Assembly (NCBI GenBank): GCA_027078475.1 | Contig: JALWYH010000003.1 | Coordinates: forward strand, 1-64,000 | DNA length: 64,000 bases | DNA from: Thermoproteota archaeon | GTDB lineage: Archaea; Korarchaeota; Korarchaeia; Korarchaeales; Korarchaeaceae | Direction of reading: 5' to 3' | Shown: positions 42,060-50,211 of the stretch, piece after piece | Numbering within the stretch: the stretch's first letter is position 1 | How the letters are laid out: every line of letters begins with the position of its first letter | Made by a program: the position numbers and the translations under genes | The notes under the pieces: generated by a model | What the model saw: only the letters and a program-made list of their open reading frames with translations | Told to the model about the DNA's origin: nothing | Databases searched by the model: none

Positions 42060-42833
42060 TCATCTCAGCTTCTCGGAGAACTCGATGAATTTCCGCTTGA
42101 GTTGATTCAGGGCCTCTAAGAAGATCTCCTGAGCGGGCAATGAGCCACTACTCTCATACCTGAGAATTATTCTCGAATCATCCCACTTCCTAGTTATCCC
42201 CTCTGGATTGTCGAGCCTGCATCTCTCTAAAGATTCCAGGCAGCCCTCGCATGACACGGGGCAGTCGATGATCACCTTCTTCCCCTTCCTCTTCATGCAG
42301 TCACCGCAGCTGGAGAGGTCGCATTTCTTCAGCAGGTCCCTGCTGAGCTCATATACGGGCATGTAGCTGTAACCCACGGCGACAGCTGGCTGCCACTTCG
42401 AGTGGTCCTTTCCTCTTCCTACTCTAGCCACAGCCTGGAGTCTGATCTTCTGGCCCTTCCTCATTTTGATTACAGGGATCCGGTCGTTGGCCGGAACAAT
42501 CAGGGGATCCGTAGATTTCAGGTCTCCCGAGTAAATCGTCTCCAGATCCTCCTTGGCCTCCTTGTTCAGCTCTAGGACGACAGTCCTCTCTGGATCAGAT
42601 CTGACGATGTCCATGCTGGTCCTCAGAGGGACCATAGCCAGCCTGTGGGCTATGTACTCGTCAAAGAAGGGGGTGGAATTTTCGAAGAAGATGACCTCAT
42701 CGACAGCGAATACTGGTACCTCGGATATTATCGCTCTTCTGAGAGCGTTGACTAGGGGAGGTTTTGCCTCCTCCACCACGATGATAGCCTCATCGCCAGT
42801 AAGCTTAATGATCCTAGCTCTCAACGTCTTCAC
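42060..42833 (-). CDS. rpoD: RNA polymerase subunit D (Rpb3 homologue) with Fe-S cluster domain
   Basis: A 257-residue RpoD that nucleates polymerase assembly with RpoL. The dimerisation domain is split by an insertion with seven cysteines: Cys171, 176, 179, 191, 195, 198 and 205. The spacing resembles ferredoxin-type motifs, so one or two Fe-S clusters are likely, as seen in some archaeal RpoD proteins. PPLVNALRRAIISEVPVFAVDEV is the conserved start and FLEALNQLKRKFIEFSEKL the end. It overlaps the unknown upstream gene by 20 nt. Confidence 0.96.
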   Translation of the reverse strand: MKTLRARIIKLTGDEAIIVVEEAKPPLVNALRRAIISEVPVFAVDEVIFFENSTPFFDEYIAHRLAMVPLRTSMDIVRSDPERTVVLELNKEAKEDLETIYSGDLKSTDPLIVPANDRIPVIKMRKGQKIRLQAVARVGRGKDHSKWQPAVAVGYSYMPVYELSRDLLKKCDLSSCGDCMKRKGKKVIIDCPVSCEGCLESLERCRLDNPEGITRKWDDSRIILRYESSGSLPAQEIFLEALNQLKRKFIEFSEKLR

Positions 42834-43800
42834 CCTTTTTCCTCAAGATCTCCACCCAAGGATTGCTCAATACCTCCTCAAGCATATCCTCCGATACAGC
42901 TCTGGAGGGGGGCCCGGGTTCAGCCTTCTCCCCCGTCGACGGAATATTAAATTGACGCTCCTCCCGTGAAGCACCTCCACCCTCCTTCCGCTCTCCCTCT
43001 TCGATCTGGCCCCTCATTATCTCGCTGTCAGGACTGGGAACTGTGGTGGTTTCGTACTTGAACGTCCGGGGCTTATTGAGTTCCACCGGTTGATATGCGC
43101 CCGGAGCCACGTGCTGATTCCCAAGTAGTTTTATCATGGCCTCAAGCAGCTCCACCCTCCTCTCGAGCTCTTGTATCCTGTTTAGTAAATCGGCCTCCTT
43201 GTCTCTCCTGATCTCCTCCAGAATCGATTTCAGGGACTGATCTATGGTCTCCTTTATTTCCCTAAGGATCGTAGGTAGGCCGTCCTCTCCCTCTTCTAGA
43301 GTCATTTTCACGTTCTTCATTCTTTGGGTGATTTCCATCCCTCCTCCCACCTGATTAGTAGTTTTCCTCTCCTTTCTCGGCGCAAAAGTCGCCCTCACGA
43401 GAGATGATCTCTTTTCCGGTACTTCATCCGATTCAATGCTGACTTCCCCGACGGGTGATCCCAGCTCACGGGTTGATCTAATCACGACCTCCACACCTAG
43501 CCCTCTGACTTTGGAGAGCTCATCCATGGCGTACTCCAAGGCTCTAGGAGGGACCCACACATCCACCCTGTCGAACTTTATCCCCGCCCTCTTGTGCACC
43601 TCTACCAGCTCCTCGATCCATTCGGAGAAGTCACCGTCATCAGAAGGATCATATATAGCCACTAGAGGCCTCAGAATATTGCGGCCCTCTAGCCTCAGGA
43701 TTGCTGACCTGCCGTCGAGGCCCAGGCGCTCCAAGCGCGCTCGAGCACCCTTCTTGTACCACCCCAGAAGGACCTCTACACCCTCCGTCTCTCCAGGCAA
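42814..43800 (-). CDS. Unknown coiled-coil protein inside the ribosomal/polymerase operon
   Basis: A 328-residue protein I do not recognise. Residues about 1-112 look like a compact alpha/beta domain (SAILRLEGRNILRPLVAIYD, KFDRVDVWVPPRALEYAMDEL, GLGVEVVIRS). A charged low-complexity linker (113-175) leads to a predicted coiled coil (about 178-226, EIKETIDQSLKSILEEIRRD then RIQELERRVELLEAMIKLL). A disordered, Pro/Glu/Ser-rich stretch follows, and the end has a short helix (MLEEVLSNPWVEILRKKG) that looks like a binding peptide. It sits between rps11 and rpoD, which are usually adjacent in archaea, and overlaps rpoD by 20 nt, so it is co-translated with polymerase. Confidence 0.85.
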   Translation of the reverse strand: MPGETEGVEVLLGWYKKGARARLERLGLDGRSAILRLEGRNILRPLVAIYDPSDDGDFSEWIEELVEVHKRAGIKFDRVDVWVPPRALEYAMDELSKVRGLGVEVVIRSTRELGSPVGEVSIESDEVPEKRSSLVRATFAPRKERKTTNQVGGGMEITQRMKNVKMTLEEGEDGLPTILREIKETIDQSLKSILEEIRRDKEADLLNRIQELERRVELLEAMIKLLGNQHVAPGAYQPVELNKPRTFKYETTTVPSPDSEIMRGQIEEGERKEGGGASREERQFNIPSTGEKAEPGPPSRAVSEDMLEEVLSNPWVEILRKKGEDVES

Positions 43801-43870
43801 GAGGGCCTACCTCTCGTGTGAAATGAGACCCGAAATGGATAAAAGTTTGGGTTCAGGGCGAGGCCGGGGA

Positions 43871-44269
43871 TCAGACCCTCCTTCCCCTCCTCCCGTGAGG
43901 CCTCCTGCACCCATCGTGAGGGATTGGTGTAACGTCCTCCACTCTTATCAGTATCAGCCCTGATCTGGAGAGTCCCCTGATGGCAGCGGTTGCTCCTGGA
44001 CCTGGGATTCTGCTCTTTATGCCGCCAGGGGCCCTGACCTTAACGATGAGGTGAGTAACCCCCTTCTTCTGAGCTTCCTTGGCGGCCGCCATAGCGGCCT
44101 TCAGGGCTGCGTAAGGCGAGCCCTCGAGCCTGTCTGCGTCAACGAACATGCCACCCGAGTACCTAGCGATGGTCTCGGCGCCCGTTATGTCCGTGATGTG
44201 GACTATGGTGTCATTGAATGAGGAGTATATGTGGGCGACACCTATCTTTCCCCTCTTCTGGGCAGACAC
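43871..44269 (-). CDS. rps11: Ribosomal protein uS11
   Basis: A 132-residue S11 with [33 protein letters not shown] and the C-terminal [20 protein letters not shown] that contacts 16S rRNA. GTG start. A gap of about 70 bp separates it from the unknown gene downstream, whereas most genes here overlap. Confidence 0.96.
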   Translation of the reverse strand: MSAQKRGKIGVAHIYSSFNDTIVHITDITGAETIARYSGGMFVDADRLEGSPYAALKAAMAAAKEAQKKGVTHLIVKVRAPGGIKSRIPGPGATAAIRGLSRSGLILIRVEDVTPIPHDGCRRPHGRRGRRV

Positions 44270-44284
44270 ATCATCACCTCCTTA

Positions 44285-44797
44285 TCATTCAGCCTTCTGT
44301 CCCTGCTCCTGCTCCTCCTCCAGGCAGGAAGGGTGAGTGCACTCAACTGTCTCCTCTTCCTCCAGCGTCACTAGATAGCCTGGTTGCTTTATCCTTCTCC
44401 CATTTATCCTTATGTGACCGTGGGTCACAAGCTGTCTGGCCATGTAAGGTGTCTTGGCGAATCCCTTCTTCCATACAATCGTCTGAAGCCTTCTCTCTAA
44501 GAACTGGTCAACCGTGAGATCAAGCAGGTCGTCAAGGGTGGCATCCCTACCCACTATCCCGAGTTTCTTCAGCTTATCCAGTATGGGTTTAACTTTCGCT
44601 CTCTCCTCTTCTGGGGCCGCTAGCAGCTCCCTAGCTATCCTCCTGTACTTCTTCGACAGGTGGCTCATTCGCCAGAGCTCTCTCTTGTTCCTCAGTCCAT
44701 AATAACCGGCAAGCCTGTTGGTCTCCTCGAGAACCCTCCTGTCCCAGGGCTTGTAGGGCCTCTCGTACTTCTTCTTGGGTCTCTTGGGATCACCCAT
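44285..44797 (-). CDS. rps4: Ribosomal protein uS4
   Basis: A 170-residue archaeal S4, shorter than the bacterial protein and lacking its zinc-binding N-terminus. It has RPYKPWDRRVLEETNRLAGYYGLRNKRELWR and the S4 RNA-binding domain (FLERRLQTIVWKKGFAKT, ARQLVTHGHIRINGRRI). The C-terminal tail is acidic. Tight spacing to S13 (13 bp) and S11 (15 bp). Confidence 0.96.
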   Translation of the reverse strand: MGDPKRPKKKYERPYKPWDRRVLEETNRLAGYYGLRNKRELWRMSHLSKKYRRIARELLAAPEEERAKVKPILDKLKKLGIVGRDATLDDLLDLTVDQFLERRLQTIVWKKGFAKTPYMARQLVTHGHIRINGRRIKQPGYLVTLEEEETVECTHPSCLEEEQEQGQKAE

Positions 44798-44810
44798 AGG
44801 GACACCCTCC

Positions 44811-45263
44811 TCACTTCTTCCTCTGATAACCGACGGTCCTTCCGACCCTTCCAGTGGTCTTGGTCCTCTGTCCCCTGACCTTCAGACCGAGTTCATGTCT
44901 TATCCCCTTCCAACTCCTTATCTTCTTCATTACGTTTATGTCCTGGGTCATCACCCAGGAGACATCATCCCCTATCAGTATCCTAGAGTCGTTGGTCCTA
45001 GGATCCTTCTGCCTGTTCATCATCCACCAAGGGATTCCGTACTTTTCCGGGTTGTTAACTACATCCTCTATCTTAGCCAGTTCGTCATCAGACAGCTCCC
45101 CCAAGAGCTTGCTCGCTGGTATGCCGGCCTTCATCAGTATGACCCTCGCCAAGACAAAGCTTATGCCCTTGACGTCAGTCAGGGATATCTGGACCTGTTT
45201 GGTACCGTCCAGGGTCGTGTTGAGGAGCCTCACTATCCTCCTCAGCTCTGCCGTTTCGGACAA
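44811..45263 (-). CDS. rps13: Ribosomal protein uS13
   Basis: A 150-residue S13, first gene of the S13-S4-S11 group. TDVKGISFVLARVILMKAGIP and the end SWKGIRHELGLKVRGQRTKTTGR are conserved. The TTG start has AGAGGGGTGAGG just upstream. Confidence 0.96.
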   Translation of the reverse strand: MSETAELRRIVRLLNTTLDGTKQVQISLTDVKGISFVLARVILMKAGIPASKLLGELSDDELAKIEDVVNNPEKYGIPWWMMNRQKDPRTNDSRILIGDDVSWVMTQDINVMKKIRSWKGIRHELGLKVRGQRTKTTGRVGRTVGYQRKK

Positions 45264-45300
45264 TTCCTCACCCCTCTTTCGGAACTTGGGGTCCCGAGTG

Positions 45301-45311
45301 TAATATAAGAT
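45301..45311 (-). promoter_or_regulatory. TATA-like box of the S13-S4-S11-(X)-RpoD group
   Basis: Minus-strand AATCTTATATTAC is centred about 43 bp before the rps13 TTG, leaving a leader of about 15 nt containing a strong purine-rich ribosome-binding site. Confidence 0.55.
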
Positions 45312-45392
45312 TTTGCTTGAACTCCCGAGAGGCCCGGCCAGTAGTTAAATGGCGATTCGGGCGGACTTAAACGCGAAAAGACCACCAAATGG

Positions 45393-45477
45393 CGCCGGGG
45401 GAGGGATTTGAACCCTCGCGGCCCAGTGGGCCACTGGCTCTCCAGGCCAGCCCCCTTCCTGGCTAGGGCACCCCGGC
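45393..45477 (-). tRNA. tRNA-Ser(GGA)
   Basis: Type II tRNA. Acceptor GCCGGGG pairs with CCCCGGC, discriminator G, CCA encoded (45390-45392). Anticodon stem CTGGC/GCCAG with loop CTGGAGA gives GGA; no intron. Outside the anticodon it is almost the same as tRNA-Ser(GCU) at 15303-15405. It separates the cbf5 end from the rps13 promoter. Confidence 0.95.
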
Positions 45478-45528
45478 CCCCCTCCTTCTACAGCGCAGCA
45501 CCGGGGGATTTAATAGTTGCGCATCCGG

Positions 45529-46524
45529 TCAGGCCCCCTCCCTCTTCTTCCACATGGGAGGGTAAAGATCCCTAGGCATGATGACCCTCTCTATCTGGGC
45601 AACTACTCCCGAATCCGATGAGGTGATCTCCTCCGAGTCCATGGTAGCCCTTCCTATGGCAACTAGCTCCCCCTTGAGGGTCATAATGGCTACGATTCCC
45701 CCCCTCCTTATGCCCCTCGATAGCATGCTCACACCTTTGGCTTTGAGCGATGCTCCGTGGGTTATGGAGGCCACAGCTGAGTCCTTAACCACTATCTTGG
45801 GGATGTGCTCCACTGCCACCTCGAGAGGAAGTATTACTTCCCTCAGACGGGAATCATCTCCTCTCTCCTTCCAGATCATGTACGCCTCGTACAGGTCCTG
45901 TAGCTTGACGCTCTCCGTCTCCGAGAATATGCCCGATCTTATCCTCCTCAACTCCCTCATACTAGCTCCCACGCCCAGGTACTCTCCTATGTCGAAGAAC
46001 AGCTTCCTTATGTAAGTCCCGGACTCCACGTGAGTCCTGAGAAGATGGAACCTGCCCTCGCTCTCCAGCAGCTTCAGCTTGTAGATTCTCCTGACCCTCA
46101 GGGACCTCTTCACCGCTGACTTAACGGGAGGTCTCTGGAAAATAGGGCCCGTGAACTTCCGAAGGGCTTCCTCCAGCTCACTTGTCTCCACATCCCCGTG
46201 CAGATAGAGCACCCCCACATACTCCTTGTCCGAGCCAGCGATGAGCCTGCTTAGCTTGGTGGCATTCCCCAGCACCACTGGTAGTACTCCTGACACCTTA
46301 GGGTCCAGCGTGCCGCAGTGACCGATCTTTCCATGGTATTCCAAGATCTCCTTGACTAACTTCGTCACCGTATGGGAAGTGGGACCCCTTGGCTTGTCGA
46401 GATTCACTATGCCATTATCAAGGTAAAAAAGAAGGGGCCTTTCACGGGGCCTGTAGCCGTAGGGGCCGGGTTCAGCCATGCTCTTAACTATCAGCTCATC
46501 CTGGGACCCCTGACGGTTCTCCAT
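45529..46524 (-). CDS. cbf5: rRNA/tRNA pseudouridine synthase Cbf5
   Basis: A 331-residue catalytic subunit of archaeal H/ACA ribonucleoproteins. Asp74 in GHCGTLDPKVSGVL is the catalytic residue; VGVLYLHGD and RTHVESGTYIRKLFFDIGEYLG are typical of the TruB fold; a PUA domain occupies about 245-325 (VVKDSAVASITHGASLKAKGV). It follows L14e by 18 bp in the usual archaeal order. Confidence 0.96.
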   Translation of the reverse strand: MENRQGSQDELIVKSMAEPGPYGYRPRERPLLFYLDNGIVNLDKPRGPTSHTVTKLVKEILEYHGKIGHCGTLDPKVSGVLPVVLGNATKLSRLIAGSDKEYVGVLYLHGDVETSELEEALRKFTGPIFQRPPVKSAVKRSLRVRRIYKLKLLESEGRFHLLRTHVESGTYIRKLFFDIGEYLGVGASMRELRRIRSGIFSETESVKLQDLYEAYMIWKERGDDSRLREVILPLEVAVEHIPKIVVKDSAVASITHGASLKAKGVSMLSRGIRRGGIVAIMTLKGELVAIGRATMDSEEITSSDSGVVAQIERVIMPRDLYPPMWKKREGA

Positions 46525-46542
46525 CTGAATTCCTCGTTCCTC

Positions 46543-46845
46543 TCAGGCGGGCTTACCCTTCCTCCTCTCCCTCTTCTCCTTTTCCTCCAACAGCTTCGGG
46601 TAGAGGTCGGTCTCCTTGAGGGCGTTGAGTACCTCCTCGTCGCTGGCTCCCTCAGGTATATCCAGCTTGATCGGCAGGGGAACGAGGTGCTTCACGTTAA
46701 CTCTTCTCCTCCTGACCCCTGTGAGATCCTTGGGCCCCGTTATCTCCACGAAGTTGTCATCGATTACCCGGACAACAACGCAGATCCTGCCGGCCTCCCT
46801 GCCGGCGATCTTCCTACAAACCCTTCCTACCTCTATGACTCCCAT
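46543..46845 (-). CDS. rpl14e: Ribosomal protein eL14 (L14e)
   Basis: A 100-residue L14e with a KOW/SH3-like core: MGVIEVGRVCRKIAGREAGRICVVV, VIDDNFVEITGP, RRRVNVKHLVPL. The ATG at 46845 matches the family N-terminus; a GTG or ATG upstream would add three or more residues. Basic C-terminal tail. The cmk gene often found between L34e and L14e is absent. Confidence 0.94.
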   Translation of the reverse strand: MGVIEVGRVCRKIAGREAGRICVVVRVIDDNFVEITGPKDLTGVRRRRVNVKHLVPLPIKLDIPEGASDEEVLNALKETDLYPKLLEEKEKRERRKGKPA

Positions 46846-46875
46846 ACGATGCACCCCCTCTCGCGAGCGGGGCTA

Positions 46876-46894
46876 GCGTCCCTCAACGGGACGC
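46876..46894 (-). other. Perfect hairpin around the rpl34e stop codon
   Basis: GCGTCCC and GGGACGC form a 7-bp stem; the 5-nt loop (GUUGA in the RNA) contains the UGA stop codon of rpl34e. It lies in the rpl34e-rpl14e junction and could affect termination of translation, mRNA processing or coupling. Confidence 0.4.
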
Positions 46895-47200
46895 GAGGAG
46901 GGCCATCCCCTCCTCTATTGCCCTAGCGAGCATAAGCTCGCGGAGGCACTCGGGACAGAGATATCCCCCGTAGGGCCTGTTCGGCCTCCTCTGGCTCTTG
47001 GAGAGCTTACCCATGATGGATCTCGGGCCAGTGGGCGTGGCATTCAGCGGTCTCCCACACCTGGCGCACCTGGCCTGCGAATGCCTCTTGTGCCGGTAGT
47101 GGTAAACTATCCCTCCTCCCGGTACCCTGACGGCCACCCTGACTTTCTTTAGTCTCCTGCTTCTACCCCTCTTGTTGACGTCCCTTATCAAGGCGGGCAC
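46883..47200 (-). CDS. rpl34e: Ribosomal protein eL34 (L34e)
   Basis: A 105-residue L34e with a zinc-finger-like pair CARCGR and CPEC, the basic RSRRLKKVRVAVRVPGGGIVYHYRHKRHSQ start and PTGPRSIMGKLSKSQRRPNRPYGG middle. The tail after the second Cys pair is typical. Its stop codon lies in a hairpin loop. Confidence 0.95.
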   Translation of the reverse strand: MPALIRDVNKRGRSRRLKKVRVAVRVPGGGIVYHYRHKRHSQARCARCGRPLNATPTGPRSIMGKLSKSQRRPNRPYGGYLCPECLRELMLARAIEEGMALLASR

Positions 47201-47291
47201 CTCCGCGGTCAGGCTAACCCTCTTCGCAGGATTTTAAACGTTTGCCCCAAAGCGGGCGGGGTGCCGGGTAATAAATAGGAGAGATGTTAAA

Positions 47292-47819
47292 TCAATCTGT
47301 GGGCGATGTTCCAAATATTTTCTGGAATATCATGGAGAAGAGGAATGACGCTATTATGTAGTAGCCTAGGTACCCGACCGTCTGACTGGACAGGGCGCTG
47401 TTGCCGTGGAAGTAGTCCATTATGAAGGGCAAGGGGAAGGGCAGCCTGGCGACGGGTATCTCAGCGTAGAAGTTCCCCAGAGCCCAGAATATAAGCAGAA
47501 TGGGAACCGTCGTGTAGAGCATGGGCTTCATGTTCATCTTGGTCATCTCAGAACGCGCGGCATCGAATTGGGGCTTCATCCTGTCCAGCTTCTTCTTGAG
47601 CTTCTTGTTCTCGGGATCCTTTATCAATTCCCTCTGGAGCTTGGTGTACTCGTTCACTATCCTCTGGAGTTCTCTCATCCTATCGTAATCTATAGTCCTC
47701 TTGTTCAGCAGGGTGATGGAGAGGCTTATAACGAACGCCAGGAACGTCAGGAAGATTATGGAGCCAGGAGGGAAAAGTATCAAGAGGGAGAGATCCAAGG
47801 TGTCACACCGCCCGCTCAT
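47292..47819 (-). CDS. Oxa1/EMC3-like membrane insertase (DUF106)
   Basis: A 175-residue membrane protein of the archaeal DUF106 family, now seen as relatives of YidC, Oxa1, Get1 and EMC3. It has a helix near the N-terminus (IIFLTFLAFVISLSITLL), a charged coiled coil (residues about 50-92, RMRELQRIVNEYTKLQREL), and two or three C-terminal helices. Such proteins insert short-tailed membrane proteins beside SecYEG. The ATG lies 4 bp after the secY stop, and the gene order secY-DUF106 is standard. Confidence 0.9.
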   Translation of the reverse strand: MSGRCDTLDLSLLILFPPGSIIFLTFLAFVISLSITLLNKRTIDYDRMRELQRIVNEYTKLQRELIKDPENKKLKKKLDRMKPQFDAARSEMTKMNMKPMLYTTVPILLIFWALGNFYAEIPVARLPFPLPFIMDYFHGNSALSSQTVGYLGYYIIASFLFSMIFQKIFGTSPTD

Positions 47820-47822
47820 CCG

Positions 47823-49226
47823 CTAGCCTATGAACTTCTTCAGCCTGGGATACATCTCCAAGGCGCGCTCGCGCATCAGAGTCTCGTAGAATCCTGCCAC
47901 TATCGTGACGGCGAGGAGTATACCGCTCCCAGTTCCCAAGGCACCGGTGAAGTTCGCGAGAGCCGCCAACAGTCCCACTATGAACCCTCCTAGATAGGTC
48001 ACCGCCTCTATATACTTCTCTATGGTCTTGGCCACTATCCTTATTGAGGCCCTCCTCCCTGGGACCACGATCCCCTGCTTGACCAGCTGCTCGCTGACGG
48101 ATCTGGGATCCATGCCAGCGGTCATCACCCAGATCTTGGCGAAGGCGACGCTCGCCCCCACTAGGACGACTAGGTAGACGAGGGCCCTGATAGGATCTTG
48201 GACCAGCACCTCGGGCCCGCGTGGCGTGGCTAGGTAATATGCCAGTCCAGACACGGGCACCATGCTGCCGGTTATCGGATCGGCCTCGTACCTTCCTAGG
48301 AAGTCCACTAGATACTTCATCCACCCGCTGGGATTAGCTCCGACCCTAGACCAGACGATCTTGGCCATTATGTCTATGTCCCCTATGAGAGCGGCCGCGA
48401 ATATTATGGGGACGTTGCTCACGTACAGCAGCCTTATCGGATACTTGGTCCTGTAGCCGCCGTACATCGTGTGGGCTATTGACACGTTCACCTTGACCTC
48501 GTAGGTCCAGACCACAGCTATGAACACGGCAAACGTTGCTATGAGACCGAGTAGATCGGGAAGGGCTCCCCTGTAGATAGCCCCGGCACCCTCTGTGAGG
48601 AGAGCGGGTATAACTCCAACGTACCTGCCGCTCCTCTTCTCTATGGCTGGGGAGAGTGTGCCCCACATAACCCTCTGAGCGACGCCGGCGAGTATGAACA
48701 GGCTTATTCCGCTTCCTATGCCCCACTTGCTTACCAAGTCGTCCAGCATCATCAGGAGGAAGCTTCCGAGAGATAGCTGGCCTATCGCGAGCAAAGCCTG
48801 CTCCGTCGTCAGGGTTCCGAACCTCCCACCCAAGGTGTACGCGCTGACCTCGAACAGTATGAAGAATATGGCCGCCACCCTCTGGGCCTCTTGGAAGAAC
48901 TTCCTGTCCTCCGGATCGGTCAGATCCAGCTGTACTATCTTACTACCCACAAGGAGCTCGAGCACTATGCCAGCGGTCACCACTGGACCTATGCCCAGCT
49001 CCACTATGCTGCCCTGAGCGCCGGCGAAGATGACCCTGAGCTCAGCTAGGAAGTCTAGCCCTCCTCTTGGTATGCCGTACAGGGGAACCTGCGTGAGGAA
49101 GAAGTATATGAAGAGGGTTATGGCCGTCCATATCAACTTCTCCTTGAGGGAAGGGGTCCTCTTGGGTTTCTCCACTTCGGGGATTCCCCTGTTGATCTTG
49201 GCTATTATCTCCCTCACTAGGCTCAT
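47823..49226 (-). CDS. secY: Preprotein translocase subunit SecY
   Basis: A 467-residue channel protein with ten membrane helices. The plug and first helix region (FLTQVPLYGIPRGGLD), MYGGYRTKYPIRLLYVSNVPIIFAA before helix 7 and the C-terminal cytosolic GVVVPGRR-like loop (QGIVVPGRRASIRI) are conserved. It works with SRP54 and SRP RNA found elsewhere in the window. In several archaea adk follows secY; here the DUF106 gene follows directly. Confidence 0.97.
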   Translation of the reverse strand: MSLVREIIAKINRGIPEVEKPKRTPSLKEKLIWTAITLFIYFFLTQVPLYGIPRGGLDFLAELRVIFAGAQGSIVELGIGPVVTAGIVLELLVGSKIVQLDLTDPEDRKFFQEAQRVAAIFFILFEVSAYTLGGRFGTLTTEQALLAIGQLSLGSFLLMMLDDLVSKWGIGSGISLFILAGVAQRVMWGTLSPAIEKRSGRYVGVIPALLTEGAGAIYRGALPDLLGLIATFAVFIAVVWTYEVKVNVSIAHTMYGGYRTKYPIRLLYVSNVPIIFAAALIGDIDIMAKIVWSRVGANPSGWMKYLVDFLGRYEADPITGSMVPVSGLAYYLATPRGPEVLVQDPIRALVYLVVLVGASVAFAKIWVMTAGMDPRSVSEQLVKQGIVVPGRRASIRIVAKTIEKYIEAVTYLGGFIVGLLAALANFTGALGTGSGILLAVTIVAGFYETLMRERALEMYPRLKKFIG

Positions 49227-49244
49227 TTAGACCCCCTCATCCCC

Positions 49245-49709
49245 TCATTCTTCCTCAGTTATCACGGATCCACCGGCCTTCTCCAGCTTCCTGACAGCAA
49301 TTTCGGTAGCTAGATCAACCCTGACCAGGAGGGGCTTGCTAACGCGACCCCTCCCGAGCAGCTTATCGTATCCTGCCTCCGAGAGGTTCACCTCCAGCTT
49401 CCCTCCCTCAATCTCCTTGGCGTATCCCAGGGCCAGCAGATCAGGGAGCATCCTCTCAAGATCACCAACGTTGATCGTCCTAACCTCCCTGACCACGGCT
49501 CTAGGTCTCTTGAATCCTCTCCTCCCCCTGCCAAAGTAGTCAGGGTCGTAGGCCGTTATCCAAGTCCAGAGGTGCTTCTTAACTCCAGCTTTGCCGAATC
49601 CTCCTTGTCTTCCGCTCCTCCTATGCTGCCTCTGCTGCCCGTAAGCGTGCAGCCTCCGCCCCCTCAGCTTTCTGCTCTTCTTCTTCCTCCTAGGAATGGT
49701 CCTCATCAT
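49245..49709 (-). CDS. rpl15: Ribosomal protein uL15
   Basis: A 154-residue archaeal L15. The basic start RRKKKSRKLRGRRLHAYGQQRQHRRSGRQGG-type segment (split by glycine loops), WTWITAYDPDYFGRGRRGFKRP and VDLATEIAVRKLEKAGGSV match the family. Overlaps the end of L30 by 4 nt. Confidence 0.95.
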   Translation of the reverse strand: MMRTIPRRKKKSRKLRGRRLHAYGQQRQHRRSGRQGGFGKAGVKKHLWTWITAYDPDYFGRGRRGFKRPRAVVREVRTINVGDLERMLPDLLALGYAKEIEGGKLEVNLSEAGYDKLLGRGRVSKPLLVRVDLATEIAVRKLEKAGGSVITEEE

Positions 49710-50176
49710 ATCATCCTCCTGATCAGCTTATTTATCTCCTTCCCTCTGTAACCCAGCTCTCCTCCGTCATTCCACGCCCTCTTGGTGGTCCGCTTGAAGC
49801 CCCCCTTGGGAGGATGCAATCTGAAGTAGGGCTTCAGCCACCTCAGCTTGTGCAGTTTGGCCCTACCCTCCATTAGGGCGTCCACAAGCTCCTGAACGTT
49901 AGAGAATCCTGTCTCCTCCCTGTGCTCATTGAGCCACTCGTCGGTCAACCTGCCCCCTGTCGTCAGCTCTCCTCTAGCCAAGAGCAGTTCCAATAGAGTT
50001 TCCCTGTCTATCTCACCGTAGGTGGTGTAGTCCTTGACCTTGTGCAGCATCCCCTTGTAGGAGGGAGTGAAGGGCACGACCGTAGCCCAGTACTTTCTCC
50101 TTATGTGGAGCATGTCCATAGTATGCTTGATGTCCGGTTTCACATCAACCCTACCCCTGATCCTGACGATTGCCAT
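49706..50176 (-). CDS. rpl30: Ribosomal protein uL30
   Basis: A 156-residue archaeal L30 (the long form like eukaryotic L7). VRIRGRVDVKPDIKHTMDMLHIRRKYWATVVP is the conserved start and LHPPKGGFKRTTKRAWNDGGELGYRG the end. I prefer ATG 50176 (MAIVRIRG) over an ATG six codons upstream; GGTTTGGAAGAGG precedes it. A structured gap of 120 bp separates it from rps5. Confidence 0.95.
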   Translation of the reverse strand: MAIVRIRGRVDVKPDIKHTMDMLHIRRKYWATVVPFTPSYKGMLHKVKDYTTYGEIDRETLLELLLARGELTTGGRLTDEWLNEHREETGFSNVQELVDALMEGRAKLHKLRWLKPYFRLHPPKGGFKRTTKRAWNDGGELGYRGKEINKLIRRMI

Positions 50177-50211
50177 TAGAGGGACCTCTTCCAAACCTCA
50201 TCACCCCATTT

